DNA from: Marinobacter halophilus
Lineage (GTDB): Bacteria; Pseudomonadota; Gammaproteobacteria; Pseudomonadales; Oleiphilaceae
DNA length: 64,000 bases
Reading direction: 5' to 3'
Assembly: GCF_003007685.1 (NCBI RefSeq)
Contig: NZ_PXNN01000013.1
Location: forward strand, 348,871-412,870
Part shown: positions 53,907 through 62,689 of the stretch, in pieces
Position numbering within the stretch: position 1 is the first letter of the stretch
Layout: each line of letters begins with the position of its first letter
Program-made: the position numbers and the translations under genes
Notes under the pieces: generated by a model
Database searches by the model: none
Told to the model about the DNA's origin: nothing
Seen by the model: only the letters and a program-made list of their open reading frames with translations

Positions 53907-53951
53907 GTTATCAAGATGGTTCCAGAAACCAAAGTTATCGTATATGATAAC
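53907..53951. promoter_or_regulatory. Candidate operator of the toxin-antitoxin pair
   Basis: GTTATC occurs at 53907-53912 and 53934-53939, and its inverse GATAAC at 53946-53951, making a dyad GTTATC-N6-GATAAC just upstream of the toxin gene plus one direct half-site. Such repeats are typical of XRE-antitoxin autoregulation. The regulation is inferred. Confidence 0.5.
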
Positions 53952-53971
53952 AAAGAGACAAAGGAGCACCC

Positions 53972-54295
53972 ATGGATTGGGAAATTGAATTCTACGGAAA
54001 AGTAGACGAAGAGCTGGCAGAGATGCCGCCAAAGATTCAGGCCAGAATGATCCGCCTGATGGAATTGATGGAGAAGCACGGGGCCAACCTTGGAGAGCCA
54101 CACACCAAACCATTAGGTGGGGAGCTGTTTGAGATCCGGGCAAAAGCCAAAGAGGGAATAGGGAGAGGCATCTTCTGCTACATGCAGGGCAAACGAATCA
54201 TCATCCTGCACGTGTTTGTAAAGAAGAACCAGAAAATACCGAAGAAGGACCTAGAGCTCGCGAAAGAGCGGTTAAAGGAGGTCAAAAAATCATGA
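53972..54295 (+). CDS. RelE/HigB (Gp49-like) family toxin
   Basis: A 107-residue RelE-superfamily toxin of the phage-derived Gp49-like (HigB) type: MDWEIEFYGKVDEELAEMPP, then KHGANLGEPHTKPLGGELFE and FCYMQGKRIIILHVFVKKNQ (the C-terminal strand with basic and aromatic residues). These toxins cleave mRNA on the ribosome. It is followed by an XRE antitoxin with a four-base ATGA overlap, the HigBA order (toxin first). Confidence 0.9.
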   Translation: MDWEIEFYGKVDEELAEMPPKIQARMIRLMELMEKHGANLGEPHTKPLGGELFEIRAKAKEGIGRGIFCYMQGKRIIILHVFVKKNQKIPKKDLELAKERLKEVKKS

Positions 54296-54582
54296 ACTTC
54301 AAACAGTTCAAGCAGAATGCACTTGAAGATCCGGCGGTTCGAAAGGAGTACGATGCCCTCCAGGAAGAATTCAGCCTGATCGATCAGTTGATCACAATGA
54401 GAACTAAAGCAGGCCTTACCCAGGAAGACGTTGCGAAAAAACTCGGAACCAACAAAAGCAACATATCCAGGCTTGAGCGCGGCCGAAGCAACCCGAGTTG
54501 GGGAACACTCAGCAAATACGCGGCAGCCTGTGGCTTTCGGGTGAAACTAGAAGCGGTTGAGGACGATCGAGCCCGCCTATAG
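54292..54582 (+). CDS. XRE-family antitoxin (HigA-like)
   Basis: A 96-residue antitoxin with a helix-turn-helix (about 37-86; LITMRTKAGLTQEDVAKKLG, TNKSNISRLERGRSNPSWGT). It would neutralise the preceding toxin and repress the operon from the GTTATC sites. Its 3' end overlaps the convergent ankyrin gene by six bases. Confidence 0.9.
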   Translation: MNFKQFKQNALEDPAVRKEYDALQEEFSLIDQLITMRTKAGLTQEDVAKKLGTNKSNISRLERGRSNPSWGTLSKYAAACGFRVKLEAVEDDRARL

Positions 54583-55200
54583 AGCTTCAAGCTCTGCCCG
54601 GATATCCTGAAAAATTTCTTGATTCCGGGATTCCAAAAAAGCTGCGAACTCAAACGCGTCAAAGTCGTGAAAGTCCTTCTCCGGACTATCAATCGGCAGG
54701 TTCGGATCCGCCCCCAGCTGCAGAAGTGCGCGGAGATAGCCAACATCGGCGTAAAGGACTGCCTCATGCACCGGTGTAAACCCGTTGTAGTAGCCGTTAA
54801 CCGGTTCTCCCCTTGCCGCAAAATGTCGAAGCAACGCATAGCCGCGGCGCGTCATGATCGAGTCAGTATCGTGTTTATCCAGCGAGGCGCCCACGAAATT
54901 GATCAAAGGTTGCGAACAGCCGCCCATCGCGGTCATCGCTTTACCGCAGCGTTCATATGGCCAGTCGAAATGTGTCAGAAGCCAATAGGCAACTGCCGGC
55001 CTGATCGCCAGACTATTGAAATCCGAAGGGCTCCACGGCACTTTCTCGGGATCAAGAAGCGCTATGACCGTTAGCCCCCAGGCATCAGAACCAAAAGCCC
55101 ATGTGCGATAGATCATCGGGTACAACGTCAGGGCGATCACCAGGCACCCACCACAAAGAGTGAGTACCTTTTTGTGACCCAGGAAATATTTGATAAGCAC
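54577..55200 (-). CDS. Membrane-anchored ankyrin-repeat protein
   Basis: A 207-residue protein with one N-terminal hydrophobic segment (about 11-29) and a short ankyrin array (about 130-200; NGYYNGFTPVHEAVLYADVG, YLRALLQLGADPNLP). GTG at 55198-55200 follows AAGGAGGAGCGAC, a strong ribosome-binding site. Single small ankyrin proteins of this type often lie near toxin genes as immunity-like partners; here the toxin-like gene at 56187 is 1 kb away. The target is unknown. Confidence 0.72.
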   Translation of the reverse strand: MLIKYFLGHKKVLTLCGGCLVIALTLYPMIYRTWAFGSDAWGLTVIALLDPEKVPWSPSDFNSLAIRPAVAYWLLTHFDWPYERCGKAMTAMGGCSQPLINFVGASLDKHDTDSIMTRRGYALLRHFAARGEPVNGYYNGFTPVHEAVLYADVGYLRALLQLGADPNLPIDSPEKDFHDFDAFEFAAFLESRNQEIFQDIRAELEAL

Positions 55201-55333
55201 GTCGCTCCTCCTTGAGCATTGTATATTGTGGGGTTAGTTCTCTCAGGCAAAAGCATGCTGTACTGCCCACGAGCATTTGGTACGATGCCCCGCTTGCGTA
55301 AGGACTACGTGGCCTGACGGTAAGGGATTACCT

Positions 55334-55756
55334 ATGAAAAGAACTGCCCTGAAATCCGGTATGAATCGGCACCAAAAAGTTCTGTGTGTCATTCTGCTAC
55401 CACCGGTCATCCTCGCGGTGCCTCAGATATTCGGCCCTAAAAATTTCTGTCCCAATCCAGAGGTTGCGACAATCGCGCTATACATATCGGCATTTGTGAC
55501 TTTCGCGGTGTCGCTCTGGGCTGGGTTCCTGCTTCATACAGGAAAGATTACTCCGGATCCCCAGTGGCATTCACTTGGCCGCGGCAAGAAGTGCCTCGCA
55601 TTCATCGGCTGCCCCTTCTTGCTCTGGATAATGTGCCACTTATCCTTCGGTTACACAGTGCCGCGCATTTGGACGATACTGGATAGCGAAACAAGAACGG
55701 TTGCATACCAGGTCACAAAAAACCGTGGCGGTGGGCGCCCCTCTCCAGTGAGCTGA
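55334..55756 (+). CDS. Hypothetical membrane protein, 140 residues
   Basis: No family recognised. It has about three hydrophobic segments (about 13-31, 44-64, 84-104) and several cysteines. The ATG at 55334 follows TAAGGGATTACCT; a longer in-frame start at 55277 is possible. It sits between the ankyrin and toxin-like genes and may belong to the same accessory cluster. Confidence 0.5.
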   Translation: MKRTALKSGMNRHQKVLCVILLPPVILAVPQIFGPKNFCPNPEVATIALYISAFVTFAVSLWAGFLLHTGKITPDPQWHSLGRGKKCLAFIGCPFLLWIMCHLSFGYTVPRIWTILDSETRTVAYQVTKNRGGGRPSPVS

Positions 55757-55798
55757 ACCATAAAGGGTAAAAGAAGCTGCGGTGAGTTCTTACACTCA

Positions 55799-56194
55799 CT
55801 AATTAAACATTCCTAGATACCAACCTGAAAAGAAAAACAGAAACATAAGAACCGCATATACGGTGAAAGGCACGATTACCCAGAGTTTCAACGAAAGAGG
55901 CAAGGGCTCCTTCTCGTCACCCATTCTGGATTCGATGCGGGGCCCTATTCGCGGAAGGTTCCGAAATACAAAGAACGCGTATACATGCCCAACCCTCATC
56001 CATCGACCTAGAGGTCCATTCCTCCAGATTATACGGACCTCATCCAGTTTCTTACCGGGCGTTGCGATTCGACGCTCGACCTCCTCGGTTTTACGAAAAA
56101 ATAGTGTGACCATCAAAAACATCAGAATGACGCCGACCCCCAATGACGCAACTATTGTAACTTCCGCCATTGACGTCAACAGCTCCTCACTCAT
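55799..56194 (-). CDS. Hypothetical membrane protein, immunity-like
   Basis: A 131-residue protein with two to three membrane helices: an N-terminal one (about 10-32; VTIVASLGVGVILMFLMVTL) and a C-terminal one or two (about 100-128; LWVIVPFTVYAVLMFLFFFS). The start overlaps the stop of the glycine-rich gene upstream by eight bases, so the two are tightly coupled. Overlapping small membrane partners like this are typical of immunity proteins to pore-forming toxins; that role here is inference. Confidence 0.6.
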   Translation of the reverse strand: MSEELLTSMAEVTIVASLGVGVILMFLMVTLFFRKTEEVERRIATPGKKLDEVRIIWRNGPLGRWMRVGHVYAFFVFRNLPRIGPRIESRMGDEKEPLPLSLKLWVIVPFTVYAVLMFLFFFSGWYLGMFN

Positions 56195-57131
56195 GAATAG
56201 CCTCTCTCAAGATTTCACCGGCGCCTTCCCCTAATATTCCACCCCCAATCCCGCCAGCGGCCGCGCCGAGGCCACCAACGATGACTGCACAGGCCACGCC
56301 ACCTATGCCTGCAGTCGTGACTGCGAAAGCTGTACAGGTAGCAGCTGAGGCTAACCCAACAATACTGCCTCCAGCCAGCGAACCCGTAAACTTACCTCCC
56401 TCCCGGTAAGCAACGACCTGACACTCTTTATTGGTCCCTACGGTGCATGCTTCACTGATTTTTAAAGCTGACATTGACGCGTCCAGCGTTATGCCCAAAT
56501 AGCCCACGCTTCTAGCATATCTGGCCCCTGTAGCCACCCGCTCATAGTGCGTAGCATACCCCGGTATGTCACCAACCCCGGCCGTCTTCCAACTATGCAC
56601 AATGCTCTTCGACGATAGGCCCAAAGCTCGCTTCAAATTCGTATCATCATCCAGTGACATCCCCTTGCGGGCCACACTTCCCAGAGCAAAATCCAGTTTC
56701 TTGAAAAGCGCCCGTCGCTTCTCGAAGAAATCCGGATGGTTGAGATGGCCATGCTTCCGATAGCTTTCCTGATGAAGCCGCTCGATGTTGTTCAACGTCG
56801 CCTCAATACTGCCAATCTGCTTCGCGACCATCACGGCCCCAGCACCCAAACCTGTAGAACCTGTTGAGGTGATGGCTTCCAATAAATCGTAATACTTGAC
56901 GAGAAACTGCGCTTCGTCCTGCTCTAGTGACCTTACCTGGGCATTCACCTGCGCTGCCACCTCCACCAACTCGGCTTCTTGTTGAGTGCATTCCATGCCT
57001 TCGGGGTCACCCAGCACAATCATCTCACTTGGCAGCACTTGCACGCCAAGGCCCGGATTCAACCGATCAAAATGATCCGGCTTTGCCGAGGCGTCTCCGT
57101 AAAGGACACTCAACAATTCCGTCTTACTCAT
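56187..57131 (-). CDS. Glycine-zipper protein with LysM-like N-terminus, putative toxin
   Basis: A 314-residue protein. The N-terminus (SVLYGDASAKPDHFDRLNPG, VQVLPSEMIVLGDPEGM; about 9-48) resembles a LysM-like module seen at the head of some type VI secretion or surface-delivered effectors. The middle is helical (about 55-190). The C-terminal 75 residues are a glycine/alanine hydrophobic zipper (TAGIGGVACAVIVGGLGAAA then GGIGGGILGEGAGEILREA), the kind of segment used by pore-forming bacteriocins. There is no signal peptide. Function is inferred from composition and the coupled membrane partner. Start uncertain: ATG at 57131, 57143 or 57149, none with a clear ribosome-binding site. Confidence 0.6.
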   Translation of the reverse strand: MSKTELLSVLYGDASAKPDHFDRLNPGLGVQVLPSEMIVLGDPEGMECTQQEAELVEVAAQVNAQVRSLEQDEAQFLVKYYDLLEAITSTGSTGLGAGAVMVAKQIGSIEATLNNIERLHQESYRKHGHLNHPDFFEKRRALFKKLDFALGSVARKGMSLDDDTNLKRALGLSSKSIVHSWKTAGVGDIPGYATHYERVATGARYARSVGYLGITLDASMSALKISEACTVGTNKECQVVAYREGGKFTGSLAGGSIVGLASAATCTAFAVTTAGIGGVACAVIVGGLGAAAGGIGGGILGEGAGEILREAIHE

Positions 57132-57147
57132 TGGTCTTTTCATTAAC

Positions 57148-57207
57148 ATGGCAAAACCAAAACGCACCTACCTCGCCAGCCCGGAGGTCTTCTTCCCGGC
57201 GGAAATG
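57148..57207 (+). pseudogene. Possible N-terminal fragment of a nucleoside deoxyribosyltransferase gene
   Basis: The plus strand reads MAKPKRTYLASPEVFFPAEM, close to the N-terminus of nucleoside 2-deoxyribosyltransferase-like proteins (KxxIYLAGPEVFLPDA). After that the frame stays open for about 55 codons to 57375 but no longer resembles the family, so only the first 20 codons are supported. It overlaps the start of the divergent glycine-zipper gene. Confidence 0.35.
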
Positions 57208-57401
57208 TTCCCCAGTTGTGCGCGGGCATGGAGGAATAACGACGCGGGTGATTGCGGGAGATTACCAATTGACGAACTCGCGCTGGAGCAACTAAATGCG
57301 GAGATAGGGCACCTTCGTTTATCAGGCCCTGTCTTTCCGTTTTTGACAAATCCGGTTACAGCCGATGCGGCATAGAACTGGATTTTACAGGATTTCCATT
57401 C

Positions 57402-60254
57402 TTACCCGGCAGTTGATGGGAAATTCGATATGGCCATGGGGGAATCACACAACTCAGGGGTTGGGCGCCCGATGTAATAGCCTTGGGCATAGCCTACTCC
57501 GAGGTCCTCGAGTTTTTTCAGGGTCTCTTCATCTTCAACGAATTCGGCGATGGTCTCCATGCCGAACGCTTTAACCATTTCCGTCAGACTTTTCACGAAA
57601 ACCTGATTGTCAGGGTTATGCTGCAAGTTGAGTATGTAAGACCCGTCGAGCTTTACGTAGGTGAGTGGCAGTTTCTTCAAATAGCTGAATGAAGAAAACC
57701 CAACCCCGAAGTCGTCCAGTGCAACTAGAAAGCCTGATCCGCTGATACGTTCCAGATTCTCAAGCACCATTTTAAAATTTTCGACGTAAGCGGTTTCAGT
57801 CAGCTCTACGATAATACACTCGGGGGGCACCCCATATTCGTTTGCTAGGTCAATGAGTGTATCCGGGAAATCGGCGGATTGCAGGGTTGGCGCAGATATA
57901 TTGATTGCAAAGCTGGTCGCTGACTGTGACTTCTGTAGTTCGGCAAGGTGCTTGATAGCCTCGGTCATGACCCATTCATCGACACGCCGGATCAGGCCCA
58001 TGCGCTCCGCGGCGGGGATAAAGTCGCCAGGAAAAACCGGGCGGCCATTCATGTCTTTCAGGCGCAGAAGCGCTTCGTGGTGGCTAATCTCGTGACGATG
58101 AATCGAATAGATCGGCTGGTAATTAAGTTCGAACAGGTCATCACGTCTCAGCGCCATTTTGATCAGTGTGGTCAGGTCGTGATCTCGACGCAATTCTTCT
58201 AGGTCGTTGCTTTCCGGATCAAATATCTGCCATTGCCCACCGCCTCTCTTTTTCGCCTGATACATCGCCATGTCGGCATGAACAATAAGTTCCTGCTCGG
58301 TGTTACCATGATCAGGGATTAATGCAGCACCAATGCTGACGTTATACTCAATCACGCGGTCCTCGCCCTTTAGCGGGACCTGGCCATTTAATTGCTCAGT
58401 CAGTTTTTTCAGTAAACCCGACAGCTGAACCTCGTTAATTTGAGGCAGTACAATGGTGAACTCGTCCCCCGCCAGACGGCTGATGGAGTCGCTTTCGCGA
58501 ACGCTCGCGCGTAGGACCTCGGCGATCTGAATGAGCACATCATCGCCAACCGTATGACCGTAAAGGTCATTGATCTGTTTGAAGCGGTTTACGTCGATGA
58601 AAATGACCGCACCGGAGCTGTGGCTGTCCAGAGCCTTGCGCAGGTCATGCTGAAATCCACGACGGTTCCCAATGCTGGTGAGAGGGTCGTGGCTGGCCAG
58701 CCAAGCCAAGGTTTCCTCATCGCGCCTTCTTTGTGTGAGATCGACACCGGTTGCCAGAACTACATGTTGGCCATCTTCGTCCTCTACTTTGGAGCAGGTC
58801 CAATCCACGTAAACGGCCTGGCCTTGGTCGTTGGCAAACTCTGCATCAAACTGGATCACTTCATAGTCGTCACGCCTGAGGGCCTCCAACTTCTCAAAAT
58901 AGTCGGTCTGGCTTTCGCTCGAGATGAACAATGAGGAAAAAGAGATGGTGGGATGCCCGAATTCTGTTTCGAATCGGTCATTGGACGAAAGAATGACGCC
59001 ATCGAGCCGATGGGTAACGATAAATAACTGGGAACTGTCGATAAGACGTTCAAGAAAGGCTCGGGAGCGAGAGATGATAGCAATCTGATTTTTAAGGGAC
59101 TGTTTTTTTTCCTCTACGTCAATGTGAAGCTCTTCCAGTTGCTGTGTTACATACTGGGTGCTTTTTTCCAAAAGCGACAGTTCATCTTGAAAGTACCCGG
59201 AGTGCTTGCGAACAGTCTGGTGAGCCCTCTGGTACTCATGCTTCGGAAGTAGCGTCAAGGCGTCGACAACGGATAAAAGCCTTCGCAGTGGGCCAAGCAT
59301 AATCAGCAGCAAAATCACTTCCGAAACCAGCAGCGCGAGAACACTCACAAAAACGCTGGTTTTTACCGAATTGACCAGGTCGTTGTGCTGACTGGTTTCG
59401 TCACTGATTGCCAGCACGTCGGGCACTAATCCGTGCGTCTCAAGGTTTATGAGATCCAAAGGTTTGATGAGCAGCCTGAGCTCGCCGTAGTCCAATGAGC
59501 CTGCATTAATGAGTTGCTCGAGGGACGTTGTGCTCTGGGCGTGGCTGAGAATTTCCATGGTGCGCTGGAATCGGCTTGCGGCCCACATTGACCGGCCCCA
59601 GCCCTCAAGGCGACGATCGTCAGGTTGTGATATATCGACCATATCGGACCGGGGGAGGATAATCGCCAGGTCGTCGTTGGCCATGTTCTGGTATCGCTGG
59701 ATAACGTCGGCCAGACTTTGGCCCACAATAATCAGCGCCTCTTTGCCATCCCTGCCAATAAACGGCTCAACAACGAATTGAGAACAGCCCTGACCACAGT
59801 ATAGGGATGTGTGTGGCGCACCCTCTCCGTCTTCCAATGTTTTGGCAATAGCTGTTTCCAGGGCCGCTGCGTCTTGGAAAAGGGTCTCATTGAAGGCACT
59901 CTGCACTTCGCTACCGTCGATCGCGTAAAAGCCAATGTAGTCGATTCCGGTGTTGATATTCAGTGTGATCCACTCGGCTCTCAGATTTGACACCGAGCCA
60001 AGCGTATCGGTAGCTCTGTTTGCGGAAGGAAGAGAGGAGTTGTCTGAGATCAACTGAGCAAGTTGCGACAGGCGCAATGCGTTGTCTGCAAGAAGCTGAT
60101 TCAGGATCAACTGTTGGCGATTGTGTCTCTGATCAACCTGCTCCTCATAAGTCGAGACTGTCTCGATGATACGTTGGGCGCCCCATGCCACGGAAATGAT
60201 TACCAAAACAATGCTGAGAAATATGACCGCTTTCCATTTGAGGCTTAGGAACAT
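57402..60254 (-). CDS. Membrane-anchored GGDEF-EAL protein with PAS domain
   Basis: A 950-residue inner-membrane signalling protein. Two membrane helices (about 8-27 and 298-320) enclose a periplasmic sensor domain. A coiled-coil/HAMP-like stretch and a PAS domain follow (about 400-520), then GGDEF (about 530-690; SISRLAGDEFTIVLP, an AGDEF variant) and EAL (about 700-945). The EAL catalytic residues look intact: EALLR, NISAP, ELTET, DDFGVGF, KLDG, IAEF and AQGY. It should make or degrade c-di-GMP; which dominates is unclear. It is third in an operon after the PstS-like and porin genes, 18 bases from the porin stop. Confidence 0.9.
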   Translation of the reverse strand: MFLSLKWKAVIFLSIVLVIISVAWGAQRIIETVSTYEEQVDQRHNRQQLILNQLLADNALRLSQLAQLISDNSSLPSANRATDTLGSVSNLRAEWITLNINTGIDYIGFYAIDGSEVQSAFNETLFQDAAALETAIAKTLEDGEGAPHTSLYCGQGCSQFVVEPFIGRDGKEALIIVGQSLADVIQRYQNMANDDLAIILPRSDMVDISQPDDRRLEGWGRSMWAASRFQRTMEILSHAQSTTSLEQLINAGSLDYGELRLLIKPLDLINLETHGLVPDVLAISDETSQHNDLVNSVKTSVFVSVLALLVSEVILLLIMLGPLRRLLSVVDALTLLPKHEYQRAHQTVRKHSGYFQDELSLLEKSTQYVTQQLEELHIDVEEKKQSLKNQIAIISRSRAFLERLIDSSQLFIVTHRLDGVILSSNDRFETEFGHPTISFSSLFISSESQTDYFEKLEALRRDDYEVIQFDAEFANDQGQAVYVDWTCSKVEDEDGQHVVLATGVDLTQRRRDEETLAWLASHDPLTSIGNRRGFQHDLRKALDSHSSGAVIFIDVNRFKQINDLYGHTVGDDVLIQIAEVLRASVRESDSISRLAGDEFTIVLPQINEVQLSGLLKKLTEQLNGQVPLKGEDRVIEYNVSIGAALIPDHGNTEQELIVHADMAMYQAKKRGGGQWQIFDPESNDLEELRRDHDLTTLIKMALRRDDLFELNYQPIYSIHRHEISHHEALLRLKDMNGRPVFPGDFIPAAERMGLIRRVDEWVMTEAIKHLAELQKSQSATSFAINISAPTLQSADFPDTLIDLANEYGVPPECIIVELTETAYVENFKMVLENLERISGSGFLVALDDFGVGFSSFSYLKKLPLTYVKLDGSYILNLQHNPDNQVFVKSLTEMVKAFGMETIAEFVEDEETLKKLEDLGVGYAQGYYIGRPTPELCDSPMAISNFPSTAG

Positions 60255-60272
60255 AGGGCTGGGTCCGTGCGC

Positions 60273-61544
60273 CTAGAATTGGAAGTTCAACGAAAGCACA
60301 TAATAGTCCCAGTATTTTTCAATATTTTCATTTTCAATCCCGTTGTAGTTGGGCAGCCAGGCGGTGCCTTCGTTAAAACTTGCCTGGCCGATCAACGTCC
60401 AGTGGTCAGCGAACATCCATTTCCCTCCGAGCGTCCAGCCTTTGCCAAAGCCCCTATAAGGGCTATAGTCTATTGCGGATTCTCCGCCTGACCGATCATC
60501 TCTCTTGAGGTAAAGCTCCTCGTACCGCACCAATGCGGTCACTAGGGGGGTGGGAAGCCACTCAATTTGAAGGTAGTACGCTTCGGTGGTGTTGGTGTTA
60601 GAGGTATCAAGTCCGGCGAGTTGCACGTCGAAGTCTGTTTCGACGTTGAGATACTCGGCCGTAAGTACCCATTTTTCGAAGCTGTATTGGGCAGAGGCGA
60701 GAGCGAACAGTCCATCGATGCTGGCGCCAGTCACATACCTTTGCGGGTTAGCGGCTAACGTTGCCTCCATGGCGGTGCCTGCGTCCATTGCATCTGCTAT
60801 CAGTGCTGCCTGTGCACCTGCCGTAGACTGAGTATCTTTCAGGTCGATGCTCACATCAACCAGGCTAAGACCTAGCCGGAGGTTGCGCTGAAACCCGGGA
60901 CGCACATCGATATGAAACAACCTGATTGGCACGTCGTCTGCCTCACCCTGCGGTATGCGGCGACCAAATGCGTAGTACTCAACAGATTCGCTGTCTACAG
61001 ACTGTTCGCCTGCGGACAATTCCCAGGAAATATGGGTGTCCCCGGCAAAGATGGACCCGTACAGATTGACCCCGTTGATGGAAAGCAAAGAGTCGCGAAA
61101 AGTGTCGAAGTATACCGATTGAGGAACGCCGTATCCCGGGCGCGCGGAGGGAATATCACGAACCGCATTATAAAACCCGATATTGTTCTTTACCCGTCCT
61201 GCACGGATGCCGAAAGCCATGGACTCGTTACTCAGGACGAGGTAGTCCGCAAGCAGAAAATCGATCCGCGCATCTCCATCGTCAACGCTACCATGTCTCC
61301 GGCTAAGGACCTGACCAGCAAGCCGGAAATCCGGCGTCAGTTCGACAAAGCCGTTCAATCCAACTTCTCGGAATTTAAAGGAGCCGTTCTCGGCGGTCGG
61401 GCCGCCGTAAGGGTTATCCGGGCTGTACAGATAGGCCTGATTCACAAAACCATGGATCTCCGAGTTACCGTTCAGGTCCAGTGCCGCCGCAGGTAACGCC
61501 AGGCTTAACAGTGAGGCCAGCAATACGCTCGCAGACGCGTTCAT
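60273..61544 (-). CDS. Outer-membrane porin-like beta-barrel protein
   Basis: A 423-residue exported protein: signal peptide ending ALPAAA (about 1-21), then alternating amphipathic strands, e.g. GFVNQAYLYSPDNPYGGPTA, FVELTPDFRLAGQVLSRRHG, KWVLTAEYLNVETDFDVQLA, and a C-terminal WDYYVLSLNFQF ending in Phe, as required for BAM insertion. It is of the phosphate-selective porin/DcaP-like kind. Its ATG overlaps the stop of the PstS-like gene (ATGA) and AAGGAGAACGACC gives a strong ribosome-binding site. It is second in the operon. Confidence 0.82.
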   Translation of the reverse strand: MNASASVLLASLLSLALPAAALDLNGNSEIHGFVNQAYLYSPDNPYGGPTAENGSFKFREVGLNGFVELTPDFRLAGQVLSRRHGSVDDGDARIDFLLADYLVLSNESMAFGIRAGRVKNNIGFYNAVRDIPSARPGYGVPQSVYFDTFRDSLLSINGVNLYGSIFAGDTHISWELSAGEQSVDSESVEYYAFGRRIPQGEADDVPIRLFHIDVRPGFQRNLRLGLSLVDVSIDLKDTQSTAGAQAALIADAMDAGTAMEATLAANPQRYVTGASIDGLFALASAQYSFEKWVLTAEYLNVETDFDVQLAGLDTSNTNTTEAYYLQIEWLPTPLVTALVRYEELYLKRDDRSGGESAIDYSPYRGFGKGWTLGGKWMFADHWTLIGQASFNEGTAWLPNYNGIENENIEKYWDYYVLSLNFQF

Positions 61545-62005
61545 GGTCGTTCTCCTTCCAAAGCCGTTACTCCCTCAACTGGAAACCCTACCGAGACGTA
61601 GCCGATAGCGCCCGGCGTTGTTCTGACCATCTCCAGCATATCGGCTTCTGACTCAACAACCGTGGGTGCTTTCCCTGTGCCGGTAAAAAGCATTCGGTTC
61701 CAGATTCGGTCCAGTTGATGAGGCTGAATCTTGAGCCGTCTCAACACAAATTCACGGTGCACCTCACTGTTCTTGGGCAACATGAAGACTTCAATGGGGA
61801 CTCCGTTGGGCCATCTTCGGACTTGCATTGCGAACACCTGACTCAGGAAGGCGAAATTCAGAGACTCCGCGTTCACGCTCTCGTTAAGCAGTACTTTGGG
61901 GGAGGCAAAAGCGTTCGAACTCGCTGCAAAAACAAACACCATAACCATCCTTACAATCCATCGAATGATATGGGTGTGAGGGGTTGGTCTGGCAGGATTA
62001 AACAT
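61541..62005 (-). CDS. PstS-like periplasmic substrate-binding protein (short)
   Basis: A 154-residue exported protein: signal peptide with VRMVMVFVFAASSNAFA (about 18-34), then a short PstS-like domain (KVLLNESVNAESLNFAFLSQ, VRRWPNGVPIEVFMLPKNSE, WNRMLFTGTGKAPTVVESEA, TTPGAIGYVSVGFPVEGVTA). The last motif (GAIGYV) is typical of phosphate-binding PstS folds. It is only half the size of a full PstS, as often seen for sensor-type binding proteins paired with c-di-GMP enzymes. Start uncertain: ATG at 62005 or 62029. It is first in the operon. Confidence 0.72.
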   Translation of the reverse strand: MFNPARPTPHTHIIRWIVRMVMVFVFAASSNAFASPKVLLNESVNAESLNFAFLSQVFAMQVRRWPNGVPIEVFMLPKNSEVHREFVLRRLKIQPHQLDRIWNRMLFTGTGKAPTVVESEADMLEMVRTTPGAIGYVSVGFPVEGVTALEGERP

Positions 62006-62240
62006 GAAATTTCGCACGCGCATGAGCATATGATAATTTTTAGTGCATGTTGCCAGATTTTGCACATGGATACTGTGTTTTTTTTTGTGCCTGTACTTCG
62101 CCGGCCTGGATGAACTGGGCCACACCATTGAAGACTTCGAGGCGAGCGATAACCTGATGATTGAGGGCGGAATCCGCGAATCCGGTGGCCAGCCATTTGT
62201 TGCACAGCAACCCGGCGAGCACCGGTTTTTCTCGGCGGAG

Positions 62241-62435
62241 CTATTTAACCGCTGTGTGCGGGCGCTCGCCGATAATCCGAAGCGCGCCCGTGCCGTTTTT
62301 CTCGTCTTTGCCTTCTTCAATCAGCAAAGACTTGCTAACGCCGGGAAATCGATCGTAACGGGCATGATCTGCGATGGCCTCAAAGACCGTATTTATGTCG
62401 GTGTTGAGAAGCCTCTCAACGTGAATGCGAAACAT
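62241..62435 (-). pseudogene. Truncated SRPBCC (START-like) family gene
   Basis: An ATG at 62433-62435 with AAGGATTAGCT upstream begins MFRIHVERLLNTDINTVFEA then IADHARYDRFPGVSKSLLIE and EGKDEKNGTGALRII, the N-terminal third of an SRPBCC/polyketide-cyclase-like lipid-binding protein. The similarity stops at about 62262 and a stop follows at 62241; the rest of the fold (about 90 residues) is absent. The next 200 bases (62040-62240) are not recognisable, so a deletion or junction at about 62260 is likely. Confidence 0.6.
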
Positions 62436-62515
62436 AGCTAATCCTTATCATCAGTACTGACAGACAAAATACCCATACGCCCCTTTCAAGAAATGGGTTT
62501 TCTCGAGATCTGCTT

Positions 62516-62683
62516 ATGAATTACCAGAACGCAATTGTTAAAATTGAGGGCGAACTTGCCGTCCTGCTCTGCAACGGCTGCGGCATCACGCTCGCAGAGG
62601 GCACCAAACACGAAGACCGTGAGCACTACTGCACGATGTGCATGAGCGGCAACTGCAAAGCAAAGTTCAAGAAAGGCGGATAA
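62516..62683 (+). CDS. Small zinc-ribbon protein, 55 residues
   Basis: MNYQNAIVKIEGELAVLLCN then GCGITLAEGTKHEDREHYCT, then MCMSGNCKAKFKKGG. Two CxxC pairs (Cys19/Cys22 and Cys39/Cys42) would bind one zinc ion. TCTCGAGATCTGCTT precedes the ATG at 62516. No longer family recognised. Confidence 0.6.
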   Translation: MNYQNAIVKIEGELAVLLCNGCGITLAEGTKHEDREHYCTMCMSGNCKAKFKKGG

Positions 62684-62689
62684 AGAACG

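Noticed and set aside
62043..62441. 132-codon plus-strand frame
   Set aside because: Its right half is antisense to the SRPBCC N-terminus with a good ribosome-binding site; the left half is unrecognised. Not called as a gene.
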